Shown here: piece after piece, positions 32,641 through 44,444 of the stretch
Layout: every line of letters begins with the position of its first letter
How positions within the stretch are numbered: the stretch's first letter is position 1
DNA from: Apophysomyces variabilis
Taxonomy: Eukaryota > Mucoromycota > Mucoromycetes > Mucorales > Mucoraceae
NCBI GenBank assembly: GCA_002749535.1
Contig: MZZL01000126.1
Location: 1,269 to 52,796, forward strand
DNA length: 51,528 bases
Reading direction: 5' to 3'
The notes under the pieces: generated by a model
The model's input: only the letters and a program-made list of their open reading frames with translations
Told to the model about the DNA's origin: nothing
Databases searched by the model: none
Translations under genes and position numbers: made by a program

Positions 32641-35265
32641 TTACTCCTCCATTAACCAAATGACGGCACTGCTATAGGAAAGCCGGTTAAGTTGAGGCAA
32701 CTCCAACCCTTTATTCATTAAGCACGCGCCCGATATATATTGGCTCTCCGCTTGTTTGGGATCATGGTACCAAAGTTGGACATGATACGTTTTGGAAGGA
32801 TGCAGATGGCGCAACCGTACTAGGGGAAACGGTTGCCAAAATGGGCTATGCTGCCGAAACACGAGTACCACTGCCTCCGAACTATTGATTGTTGTTTGTG
32901 TGGCAGCAGTACCCGTGATGCTAGGTGGAATCAGCCAATCTAAATCACCACCTTGGAGCACAGGTCGCATTAACTTATACAGACGAACCCATTCCTTCGC
33001 TTCTTCCAATTGTTCAGCTGTGTATTTGTTGAGATCCCCTCCCAGACCCAGTGTGCCCATAAAGGAAACGTGGAATCGAAAAGAGAGTGGCAATTGCATA
33101 CGTGGATCGTCGTTAGGCATATCGGTGACCCAGCACCCCATTGAACACGGAGGGAGCACATGGGAAGCCCCGTATTGGATAAGGAGCCTAGCCACTGGAT
33201 TCGTATTATCACTTGTCCAGCACTGGTCCGTTAGAGCAAGTGCTTCCATATCAGCTCGTCCTCCACCGCTGCTGCAGCTTTCGATCAGCAACGCTGGGAA
33301 TTCGCGCTTCAGGTTTCGAATCATACGGTAGAACGTCCACACGTGGCGAACCCATACCTCGCGTGGGTCGCGATGAGCGGGGCAATTCGTCATGCCTGCC
33401 TCGGAAATCGGCCTGTTCATATCCCATTTGATGTAGTCGATACCAACCTCCCGAATCATTTTGCACATCTTTTGGAATAAATATTCCTCAACATCCTGGC
33501 GGGTCATGTCTAGCACAACTTGATGTCTTGATAGGCTCTGTGGGCGTCCTGGGAAGTGATACACCCAGTCAGGATGAGTGCGGTAGAGATCAGAGTCCGG
33601 ATTCACCTTTTTTTGCCCCATTGAACAAAACCAAAAAAAAAAAAAAAAAAAANNNNNNNNNNNNNNNNNNNNNNNNNNNNNNNNNNNNNNNNNNNNNNNN
33701 NNNNNNNNNNNNNNNNNNNNNNNNNNNNNNNNNNNNNNNNNNNNNNNNNNNNNNNNNNNNNNNNNNNNNNNNNNNNNNNNNNNNNNNNNNNNNNNNNNNN
33801 NNNNNNNNNNNNNNNNNNNNNNNNNNNNNNNNNNNNNNNNNNNNNNNNNNNNNNNNNNNNNNNNNNNNNNNNNNNNNNNNNNNNNNNNNNNNNNNNNNNN
33901 NNNNNNNNNNNNNNNNNNNNNNNNNNNNNNNNNNNNNNNNNNNNNNNNNNNNNNNNNNNNNNNNNNNNNNNNNNNNNNNNNNNNNNNNNNNNNNNNNNNN
34001 NNNNNNNNNNNNNNNNNNNNNNNAAAAAAAAAAAAAAAAAAAAGGAATGGCTAAAGTGAGACACAAAAAAACTATGCTACTGTTTTCCTTCTCTGGCCTA
34101 CCATTTCTGGCTCAAACCACAAGCCAAACTTCATGCCTAATGCATGCACCTCGTCCGCTAAAGGTTTTAGACCGTTTGGGAACTTGTCTGTATCGGGATC
34201 CCAGTCACCCAGACCCGAATGGTCGTCATGACGCCCGTGGAACCATCCGTCATCCAATACGAACAATTCCACACCCAGCGATTGGGCTGTTCGTGCTAGA
34301 CGCGTTTGATTCTCGAACGAGACGTTGAAACCAGTAGCTTCCCATGAGTTGTAAAGGACTGGATTATATTGACGTGGTTTGTCTAGATAACGCGTGAGGC
34401 ACTCGCGCGCACCCGAAAGACCGTGCGGTGTGTAGCCCATGACGAAGGCTGGTGTCTCGAATGTTTCTCCTGCTTCTAACGACCAGCCAAAGTCGTGATA
34501 ATGGATGCCTCCTGCGATCGAGGTTTGACCCTCGATGTTCGTTCGGACTTCGATCGACCAGCTACCACTCCAAGCTAGCGTACCAAAAAATACCTCGTTC
34601 TGTTGTTGGATAGCCAGCCATGGATACGCTTGTTGTGATGGAATCCCGCGCTTCGACTCCAGGCGCTCTATACCAGGTCTTAGAGAGTGCATCTGTAGCT
34701 GTGTCTCGGCTGACCACGCACCCGCCAGCGTGGCCAGCATTCGCTCACAGTGCACTGGAGGAAGGTGCCAAACAGCCGAAAACGCTTGTTCTAGATGAAT
34801 CATATTTTTGGAGTGGTTGGCAAAGCGCACATAACGGGTTATCATGTCTCTTGATTGATGAAGGATGTAGTGTAGTTCGATAATAAGACCCTCGTATTGC
34901 TTATCCTTCATATTCAGCTTCAGATGGTATGGGTTAGGTTGTTCATGGTCACCAGTCCAGATAAGGTCAAGCTCGCGAGTCTTGGCATGTGGAATTTCGG
35001 CCTTCAACCCGATCAAACCATATCGCAACCCACCAAAGGCAGGGTATTCTTCCTTAGCCTCCGTCAGGGAAGGGTCCTGACTACTGCGGCCAGGATTCAG
35101 AACAGCACGATGGGGAATGTCGTCAACGGAATGAAGTGCACCGCCCCAATGAAGATTGAGGAGGTATCCCTCTTCGGTCACTCCGATAACATATGTTGCG
35201 TTTTTCGATGCCAGGAACCAGGTCGGATGATGAGGGTGTTTTGTTATGCCAGGTTTCGATAACAT
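32641..35265 (-). CDS. Alpha-galactosidase, GH36
   Basis: Retaining glycosidase that releases terminal alpha-linked galactose from raffinose-type sugars or galactomannan. Exon 1 (35265-34102) carries the N-terminal beta-sandwich and the first part of the barrel (YNSWEATGFNV, ELFVLDDGWFHGRHDDHSGLGDW, MKFGLWFEPEM). Exon 2 (33606-32641) continues VNPDSDLYRTHPDWV, then YIKWDMNRPISEAG with the nucleophile Asp, IESCSSGGGRADM, and CWTSDNTNPVARL with the acid/base Asp. About 710 residues, usual for the 80-kDa GH36 enzymes. The intron 33607-34101 contains the 371-N gap, so coding sequence appears complete. No signal peptide is seen; an intracellular enzyme is inferred. An upstream in-frame ATG at 35337 would add 24 residues without family match; I prefer 35265. 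The second siderophore transporter lies next on the same strand. Confidence 0.9.
33653..34023. other. Assembly gap of 371 N within an intron
   Basis: The gap is flanked on both sides by long A runs (about 20 and 20 bases on the plus strand), so the missing sequence is probably an extended homopolymer or low-complexity stretch. It lies wholly inside the alpha-galactosidase intron: the donor GTAGGC follows the codon for Met at 34102-34104 and the acceptor AG precedes GTGAAT at 33606. The true length may differ from 371. Confidence 0.9.
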
Positions 35266-35500
35266 AACGAAAAACTTGCAGCAAGACGGCAACGGTATCC
35301 GTTGGCTTTTATTCTGTAGAACCGACGCATAATTCACACGCTTTAAGGTTTAGGATAGTATCAGAAAACAAGCATTAAATTAGGACACTCTAAATGAAAT
35401 TTAAGTCCAGGAAAGGAGGGGCCACAATCATGGTATATTTATCTTATTGATTGAAATAGCATACTAGGAAACAGGTACAAAGTACTGTTCAGACATCGGG

Positions 35501-37577
35501 TTATTTTGATGAAGAAGACTCAGCATGTATTGAACCGTAACTAGTTGGATAGTTCTCATCTAAATCAAGGCGAAATCGACCGTTAGCAACTCTTGCTACC
35601 TTCCTTTTTTTGTCTGCTTTACCTTTTTTCAGTGACACGTTCGCATCCTCTTCCACTAAACCAAATGTCTGCAACGGTGTACTCAACAGAAGAGTAACAA
35701 AAGACATGCAGACTGCAATGATTGATAATGTCTTTTGAACCTCACCGTAAGATTTGACCACGCCCTGATACTGATCTTCAGGAAGAGCTAAAGCGTATTC
35801 AAGTGACTGAACAATTTTATAGTAGTCATATTCTCCAGGTACGTATTTTTCAAACTTGGCTGGTAGCATCGCGTTCCAGATCGCTCCTGCCATTGTTGAA
35901 CCAAAGGAGCCTCCAAGAGAACCAGCCACTTGGAAGAGTGAGGTGACAATAGCAAGGTCTATTCTCGAAAAGACGTATCCCATAATTCAGTTTATCCAGG
36001 TTTTCATGACAGTAGCCAAGATCTTTTTTTATTGTATGTACCTGTATGCGGAACGGAGCTTTGTACGGCAACCATCAACGGCATGTCCAGCATGCCAGCA
36101 CCAATGCCAGCTATGGTCTGAGAAATAGCAACAAAAGCATCTGAAGAAGTGGGCAAACGCGCTGGGATCATCAATCCCACACCAAGGACTAGAAGTGATA
36201 CACCGATCCATACAAAAGGTCGCCAGACACGATAACGCTTCATGAGATAGCCGACAAAGACTTGTGCAAAAATATATGCAACACTGTAACCTCTCTCAAG
36301 TAACACAGCTTTCTCTGGGCTGATGCGACGTGATACTTGAAGGTACGTCGTGAAGTATTGCCAGTTTGCCGAAGCGATCATTGTCATAGTTAATACTGCC
36401 ATCATTCCCCATATCGGATTGGAAGACTTCCAGCGAGATAGTGGGATTATTGGTTTCGTAGCCATTTTATATTCCCATAGACCAAAGAGCAACCAGGCAA
36501 TGGCCCCACAGAAAAGGGTGCCAAGTGTGATTCCTATCCCATTTTTTTTCTTAATTTTGAGCAGAAACTCCGGAATGAATTGATCTTATTTAAAAATCAA
36601 AACCTACCGCTTCTCCAACCACCTAATCTTGGTACGGCAAGTACTAGAGGAAACAGCACAAGTGACAAACCAGCTACAAGTAAGAGACTCCCGACAAGGT
36701 CGATCTCCTTAGCAAACCACAAAGCTTTCTCCCACTGGGTGTCTTTCTTCCCTGTCGACGACGATCCATGGTGGTCAACTCCGCCTGCTCGTCTGATCTT
36801 GGATTGGACATGCCATAGACCAATCAACAATGGGACACTGGCGGAAGTCAGTAGAATAGGATTCATACCGTAGATCCAGCGCCATAAGTCCCGCTTCAAT
36901 AAGGCGCCAGCGACATAAGTCGAGGCAAACATGCTAATTAAACTCGGTATATTGTACGATGCTTGAAAAAGACCTCGGTTGACTACAGTGGTCATATCTA
37001 TGGAATGAGAGGAAATAACGTGAGTGTCATCGGGGCGGCGTTTCTTTTGATGTTTGATTGATTGCTGATGGTTACCTCCAATCACAATGGGTCCTAGGAC
37101 AGCACAGCCGGAATTTCCAAAGGCGTAAACAACTTGACCAGCCTGTTTTGATTAATGGTGAGGTTGCAAGCACACCAAGAGAAGGAAGCAAAATAAAACC
37201 TACAACCAGCGTGTCATAGTTTTGCGCCGTTGCCATTACGACAAACGCGATTATGTAAAACATCAACGATATAGTATATGTCTCGGCTCGTCCCAGAAAA
37301 TCAGCAAGCTTTGAATAAATAGGCAGAAGAGCTGTCTGAAGAACATAAAGAACGGTGGAGAGGATGGATGAAAGATTGTTTGCCGAAAGTCTGCTGGTAA
37401 CTATCGGAGTAATGATAAACACCATGTAGGCTTCCCAAGCAATGGCCCATGATAGAAGGGTCAGTCTGTCACGGTGTTTAGTGAACTGGAGCCTCTCTCC
37501 TCGTAAAACTAGAATTACCCTATGAATATAAAGAGCCTATCTGTTGGTGATGAGAAGCGCTGAAAAGGACTGAGCAT
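35501..37577 (-). CDS. Siderophore iron transporter, MFS (ARN/SIT family), copy 2
   Basis: Paralogue of the transporter at 5561-7545, in the opposite orientation and 28 kb away. Exon 1 is short (ATG at 37577, MLSPFQRFSSPTDRLFIFIG) and its intron (about 37464-37518) splits a Gly codon, exactly as in copy 1. Family landmarks: LLSWAIAWEAYMVFIITPIV, IYSKLADFLGRAETY, DLWRWIYGMNPI, ITLGTLFCGAIAWLL, the VWRPFVWIGVSLLVLGVGLMIPARLP helix region, and YVPG...GVVKSYGEVQKTLSI. About six introns are needed; phases agree with copy 1 where checked. It ends at 35501 with a Ser-rich cytoplasmic tail. A perfect ATCAGATAA site 42-50 bp ahead of the start suggests control by an iron-responsive GATA repressor. Substrate unknown; divergence from copy 1 suggests a different siderophore range. 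Confidence 0.88.
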
Positions 37578-39626
37578 GATTGATTGGGAATAACACGGAA
37601 AAGAAAGTTAAGAAAAAATTATCTGATGATCTGATTTGCCGACGATCGGAGCGACTACAAAAGTTCAATGTTGCACTACAAGACGATTTGGCTATCCGAT
37701 GGTGCTGTATTCTAAAATGAAACCTTATCAGTCGCGGACTGTTACTGTAACGTCGAACGTCTACGAGGATTCCAATCCCAACATTGGTAAAGGGATACAA
37801 AACAAACTCTGAAGTTTATGTGCAAGACACTTGGCTCAATATCGGGTGGCAAAAGTGGCCTATGATTATATCCGGTACCTACGCTGTCCAAACGTATAAC
37901 CAGAAATTCGGTAACTTTTAGCCACTGTAAAGTAAATCATGAAATGTGTGAGCAAGCTGCTATGGACATATGGATATTGCCTGAAAAAAAGTAATTACTT
38001 GAACACTGAATGGACTTAGTGCTAGTCGTCATCTTTTTAACTCGTCAAGATAAGCTTTGTTAAGAAAAGTGAAAGTTACGCTAACGAATCTATCCTTCAT
38101 ACTATAGCCGGAAGCAAAATACATATAGAAGGAATAAAATAAGCAAGGCGCAAGAGATTTTGTACATTTATACATTGTCAAATGCGTGAGTTTCCTTCTC
38201 GGAGTCATAAATAAGCCATGTAATGAATAAAGCTGACATAACCAGTCGCAACTTCTCAACAAAATCTCAGAATTCGTGTTTTATTTCCAGAACAGACAAT
38301 ACGGAGGATACCTTTTGCATGACTCCTGTAGACATCATAATTCAGTCTTTGGATTGGCAACAGTCCTCATCTTCACTAATGGGTGTCTGGTCGGACAAGC
38401 GTCTTACCGAAAGCTTCTGGAAGTCAGTTATTAAGAGCCCTGCAGCCCCGTACCAAATAAAAAACCCCAAATCTCGATGCAGAAAGCTTCACGCGATATG
38501 AATTGCTCCCCTTTATGAACTTGCATAGCCAAGTAGCCCTCTTAATGCGGTTGGCAGTTGGACTTCCACGTTCAATTTCCGCTTCCAATCCTAACAATGC
38601 TCTTGATGTATTCCTTCACAGTCTCTTTATGGTTCAGTCAAGGGGCATTCTTACCGCACAAAAGAAACAAATGGTGAGTCCATAGTTATATTTTCATAGG
38701 GCAAAAGTCCAAACGAATAGATTGCCAGACACGTAAGGAACTTACTTTTGAAGAACATAGCCAAACTTAATCATGTCTTCCTCTTCATAAAGTTCGCTGT
38801 AGGGTACCCTCCATCAACGTTTCCCAAGACAAAAACGTCTGTTCCATTATTTGCTACGATTTTCTGCACCAGATTGACCAGATCCCAGGTTGATGCAAGT
38901 CATTGCCATTGGCATAAAGAAAAACGCTGCTTATCAATATTACAGAAGGAGCACCGTGCTGGAATTGATGGCCAAGCGAAAATCTGACCTGGGCATGCTT
39001 CCGTGTTAGATAACCATTACCCGTTTGCTTTACTACCGAGATGAACTTGCTGATCACCAACCACAAGACAATTAGCACGCGTACCAGAACATGACGCAAA
39101 GTATGGATGGTATCGGTCAGGTTGCGCACTAAAAGCTGGCTTGGAGTTAGAGAAGCTTATGGATGTGGTCGCTTGACGCTGTATGAAGATGAAGAGTTAA
39201 GAGGACTCCAACCTTTAGTGCGCGCGGTAATCCTCCATGAAGAGGCTTTCGTTTTAGTAAGTAAATATTTATTGATCATTTTTATCTGAAGACAGACAGC
39301 AGTATATCTATCTATCTATGTACTAGCGCAATAAGGATGTAAAATAAAATCATTATGCTTATTACAACAGTATAATTCGTTTCTTTAATAAGACGTTTTA
39401 TTCCACGTTAAGCACATTAATCTTTGAACTTGCAGCGATGCACGCCCAATTTTTTTTGATAGCGTCATCAATTGTAAAAAATTTCAGAGTCCGCATTTAA
39501 CGGTAGTCAGTTTCGTGCGTTCCCAACCTCGCCATCGTTGGAGCTTGCCACGACGTAGTCTTCAGCTGCAGAGTACAACACAACAAGTTTAATTTACGAC
39601 AGTTATTGTTAGTAAATTAACGCAAG
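37578..39626. other. Intergenic, with unassigned or decayed coding stretches
   Basis: 2 kb between the divergent transporter (-) and Pumilio (+) genes. The proximal part is the transporter promoter. Between about 38220 and 39290 there are stretches with protein-like composition on the minus strand (for example DRYHPYFASCSGTRANCLVV near 39070-39120 and FVLGNVDGGYP near 38790-38840) and a 60-codon stretch on the plus strand (38503-38685), but they do not join into one gene and I recognise no domain. A TATC repeat of under four units lies at 39305-39319. Confidence 0.4.
37619..37635 (-). promoter_or_regulatory. Iron-regulatory GATA site (ATCWGATAA) before siderophore transporter 2
   Basis: On the minus strand this reads ATCAGATC directly followed by ATCAGATAA. 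The second unit is a perfect match to ATCWGATAA, the binding site of SreA/Sre1/Fep1-type iron repressors in other fungi. It lies 42-50 bp upstream of the ATG at 37577. A chance match somewhere in 51 kb is expected about once, so the position is what makes it notable. Confidence 0.55.
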
Positions 39627-42600
39627 ATGATGCCAAGATTATTGGATGAACATCGTCCAATGTCTCCGACGGCACAAAATTCCGATTTACTGCAACCTAC
39701 GGCAAAGAACCAGCCTCAGGGACAAGTACGTATAGAATTAGCATTGTTACGTGTTTGATGAAAGGTGCAAGTATGCTGACGTACGGTCCATTGGCCTATT
39801 GTATTATAGCTAGCTGCACTTATCCATGGAAAATCCGAATATGACTACGACTTCTTCGCCAGCAGTTCAGCCTTGTTTCCTAACGACCAGTCATACGACC
39901 GCCCGACAAGTGCGCCGCCATCTCAAGTCTTGTCCCACCCTGTGAATAATTCCACCGGTTCTTTGAATACAGGGGCATCCGGTGCCTCTGGAATCAATAG
40001 CAATCCTGACTATACACATTATTACAGCGATCATTCGAAAATGAATTCGCGTCTTCCTCCCCCTGTATATGATCCTACTCAGTCTTGGCAAATGTGGAAA
40101 AAAGGTGGTCATTTCAGCGATGGTACGTATAATAAACTAAAGATTGAAACATTCGAGCAAGAGCCTTACGGAGAGTTTCAGAATTTGGTAGCGCCAAGGA
40201 TGAGAATGATGGCACGTCCAGCGCCCGCGAGTTTGGAAATGATTCTCCGTATACGCAACAATCGGAAAATTACGGCAAACTTCGACTGCAGGGTGCCAAA
40301 GAAAATAGCTTGAACTCCAATCGTCGAGGAAAGAACTTGGTTGATATCATCCAAGAAGTAAGTGCAGATAATCCCGCCAACGCAAAAATGTTTAACATAT
40401 TCGCAGGACTTCCCTCGCACACCGTCACCATTGTTCGCCTTACAACAGCAAGCTCGTCAACGCCACGCAGCTGCAGCACAGATGAACGGCTTTAACGAAG
40501 ATGGTGCGCAGACAAATGAGGACATGGTCCGGAAGCAAGGTCGTGACAAGCTAAATGCTGCAGATTACGAAAATCTGCTCTTAAACCAACATCGACCATC
40601 ATCCAGTTCCTCTCTTTCTTCATCGCAACGACAAGTCGAAGACACTTCTGGCGATCATTTGCCCTCCATGTTGCAAAGATCAATGGAAGATGACGGCACC
40701 GTAGGATCACAACATCCAAGCGGTGCCCGTGTTAATGCCCTTCGAGCCATTTCACCACCTTTACGCAGCAAGTTCTCCAGCCCACCACCTGCTCGATCCA
40801 ATTCCACTCCACCAGGTCACAATTTTGGCATGTATGGAAATATGGTCAGAGACGTTGATCGGCAAACAGAAATGATGATGAAGCAACTGGGAGCACTGGG
40901 CCTATCGGAAGAAGTAAGTATTACAGCATAACGTCTGAACAACCTTTGCTGATTGTATTGGTTAGGATGATTACGGCATGGTTCAGCAGGCCCGATATCT
41001 GCAGCAATTGCAGCAACAACACCAACAGCAACAACAGCAAGCAATTCGTTTGCAACAAGCTTCCAACGTCTATAGAAATCCAATTCATGGTGGCGTTGTC
41101 AATAGTCCGCAAATGTATTCGCAACCACGACAGTACTCTACTACTTCGCTTCCTTCCGGTCTCAGCTTATCGGGAGACTCGATGACAGAAACTCTACCTG
41201 ATTCAAGAGACGGTTTGGGTGGCATGTTGAATGATCCCAATTTCGGTCGTTGGGGCCCGAGCGATAGTGCCTACCGTAGACAACAAGGTTGGTTTTGGGT
41301 TTGTCAATGGCTATTGTGTATTTATACTTTGTAATATAGCTGCTGTTGCCGCTGCTGCCGCCGCTGCAGGAGTAGGCCCGACCGGACCCTTGACAGCGCC
41401 AGCAGGGCTTGATCCTGTAGGATTCCCAGAGAACGCTTTCGCATATTCTACTGATAAAAAGCTACGTGCTTTGCAAATTCAACAGCAGCAACTTTTGATC
41501 CAGCAGCAACAACAGCAACTCCTGGCCGCTCGGCAACAACTTTTGTTGCAACAGCAGATGCAAGGATATAGCAGCCCTAGTGTCAACAGGATGAGAGGGC
41601 TGCCGCAAGAGCCATCCAGACCGCAAACACCGCAAGACATTGCTTTAAGTATCCGAAGTCAACTCCTTGAGGAATTCAGAAATTCAAAGAGCAGGAAATA
41701 CGAGCTCAAGGTATGCTGTGCAATGATTCATTCTTAGAACTACGATTGCTAATAACAACCACCCGGCAAACAGGACATTGCTGGACATATTGTTGAGTTT
41801 AGTGGCGATCAGCATGGATCAAGATTTATCCAACAAAAACTAGAAACAGCGAATAGCGAGGAAAAGGAAATGGTGTTTGAGGAAGTTCTACCCAATGCTC
41901 TTCAGTTAATGACAGATGTCTTTGGCAATTACGTTTTGCAGAAGTTTTTTGAGCATGGTATGTTGTTGTTCTACAGCAGTGCTAAATAATTTAACGGTAC
42001 TTGTATAGGAAACCAAATGCAAAAGACCATTTTGGCTAAGCAGATGGAAGGTCATGTATTGTCCCTTTCTTTGCAAATGTATGGTTGCCGTGTAGTACAA
42101 AAGGTTGGTGTCGCAAAGTTCATCCAGGATTACACTAACTTCGATATACCGCTCTCATCAGGCCTTGGAGCATGTCCTGACTGAACAGCAAGCAAAATTG
42201 GTTAGCGAATTGGATGGCTGCGTGCTGAAATGTATCAAGGACCAGAACGGAAATCATGTCATTCAAAAAGTAGGAAGTTTCTTTTCGTTTTGGCACAAGT
42301 TAATCTTTGCATTATATCCTGTCTAGGCTATCGAACGTGTTCCTGCTCAACATATCCAATTTATTATTGATGCATTTCACGGGCAAGTTTATAATCTGGC
42401 CACGCATCCTTACGGCTGCAGAGTGATCCAACGCATGTTTGAGCATTGTACTGAATTGCAAACGGTGAGTATCCGCGAGCTTGGATGATGGCATAGCTGA
42501 CCGGTAATGGTATCACAAAGGGACCTTTGCTGGACGAACTTCACCGTTGCACTGGCCAACTCGTTCAAGATCAGTACGGAAACTATGTGATCCAGCACAT

Positions 42601-43203
42601 CTTAGAACGAGGAAGACCAGAAGACAAAACCATAGTCATCACCAAAATCCGTGGCCAAGTTCTTCAGCTAAGCAAACATAAGTTCGCAAGTAATGTGGTA
42701 GAGAAATGTGTCGACTACGGTACGAAGCGAGACAGGCAGCTTCTTATTGAAGAAGTTTTGCAGAACCGACCGGACGGGTGCGTTATTCTAATCCCATAAA
42801 GGTGTGATTACTCATTCGTTTTCTTTCATTTTGTTATAGAACATACCCACTGGTGACAATGATGAAAGATCAATATGCCAACTATGTTGTACAGAAAATG
42901 TTGGATGTCGTAGATGATGAACAGCGCGAATTACTCGTCAGCAAGATCAAGCCTCACGTGCAATCGTTGAAGAAATATACCTATGGAAAACATCTTATTC
43001 AGAGTAAGTAGTTCATAAATCATATGTGCTAGTAATCTGATATGATACAAACAGAGGTAGAGAAATTGCTGCCCTTAATCAATACTACAGCTGGTTCAGC
43101 AGATGGCGAGAATGCTGAACAACAGCCAGACCAGAGCGACGAACCCAGCGACTCCCATGACCAGGCTCTGGACATTTCGGAGCAGCACGGTGCTTCTCAG
43201 TGA
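39627..43203 (+). CDS. Pumilio-family (PUF) RNA-binding protein
   Basis: Binds UGUA-type elements in 3' UTRs to repress or localise mRNAs. The N-terminal two thirds are low complexity: Ser/Pro/Asn-rich with Gln runs (about 41000-41040 and 41480-41560) and the conserved [12 protein letters not shown] motif formed across the intron at 40357-40406. The C-terminal Pumilio homology domain (about 41775-43010) has eight repeats with RNA-contact triplets in order SRxxQ, NYxxQ, CRxxQ, NHxxQ, CRxxQ, NYxxQ, SNxxE, NYxxQ (GSRFIQQ, GNYVLQK, GCRVVQK, GNHVIQK, GCRVIQR, GNYVIQH, ASNVVEK, ANYVVQK). These equal the human PUM1 code, so UGUANAUA is the expected target. About a dozen short introns are present; the start at 39627 opens exon 1 ([11 protein letters not shown]), which joins in phase at about 39811. 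Ends TGA 43201-43203. Intact. Confidence 0.92.
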
Positions 43204-44444
43204 TGATGTCGTGTTACGGGGCCATTTGCTTGATCTTTTGTTGACTCCTAAATAGTCTTTGTATTCATTCTTAACTTTTTTCTCGCTAGATTGGAACTTT
43301 TCCACGAGTTCATTGTACATGAGCAGACGCTGTATTACTCTTTGGGAACCTTCAACCTTTTGTATTCTCAATGTACATGCACATTTCTCTCCCCCTTTTT
43401 TTTTTTCTATTTTTCTATATTTTTCTCTTTCTATTTCCTCTGTGGATGCTCGATTAGGGATGTACGTAGTAACCATGTAGAGCTTTCCAGTAAATACAAT
43501 CCTGGTACAATCCTGGTCTCACATAATACTTCAATGTCTGTATCTTTGAACTTGATGAAATGTTTAGGGTAATAGTAAACCAAATCATTGGCTGTATCGG
43601 GACTCGTTCGCCTTTCCTTAATGCTGCCTACTTTCCACTGTCAATTTCATGTGATTAGTATTGCATGGGACACCAGTCCCTAAAACGGCTAAAAACGAGT
43701 CATTTGGCCGAACAATTGACATCGATGTATCCTCTGTTGCATAGAATTTTTTGCCTCTATTTCATCCGTTTGCATGAGACGCCGGTACAGAGGCGAGTAC
43801 ATTGGCCTATGCAGTGATCTAACCAGTATAATTCTCTTGTGCCTTGGGCTTTGATCTATCTTCTTTTGCTTTACCCGTTTTGGTGTCGTCTCTGTTCTTC
43901 CTGGCATTAGCATTTTTTTCTTTTCTGCCGTGACAACCTAGAACAAAAGCCTGTAGTAGATAGGATAGCTATGGTTGGTCTTCCGCTATGTCAGGCAAGA
44001 TTTTTATAAGCAATCCGATAACCTATGATCCCGGATGGTGGTAAGATATGGAAACGTAAAGACGACGAACGGGCTTGTTATACTAGCCAAGTGAAAAAGA
44101 GAGATGAATAAAGCGTGAATGACTTTTATATTGCTGCACCATCCTCGGAATACTTTTCTTTATGCCGGGAAGAAAAGAGCATACATTAAGAGATGCTTAA
44201 AAGGGAATAGGAGAACAATATGTATACTTAGTAATGCCACTGGATCTGAATACACCATGACTTTTTTGCTTGCAACATCAAGCCGCGTGCTTTCTCATGG
44301 CCTTACACATAACATTCCCACTAATAATCGCACAAATATATGGCACGCAAAATTGTTGGTCAGAAGGCATTAGAAACCGAGATAAGCTGAATATATGTAG
44401 ATGGATGCTGAATTCAAATAGTTCCTTTTAACATGATGATGCAA
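43204..44444. other. Convergent intergenic region
   Basis: 1.24 kb between the Pumilio (+) and purine-enzyme (-) stop codons. T-rich near 43390-43440, as expected for a 3' UTR. A perfect 11-bp direct repeat TACAATCCTGG lies at 43495-43516. Open frames here have no recognisable product. Confidence 0.45.

Noticed and set aside
33528..34328. Long frames spanning the N block
   Set aside because: Open only because N codons are read as X; the real coding exons are on the minus strand on either side.
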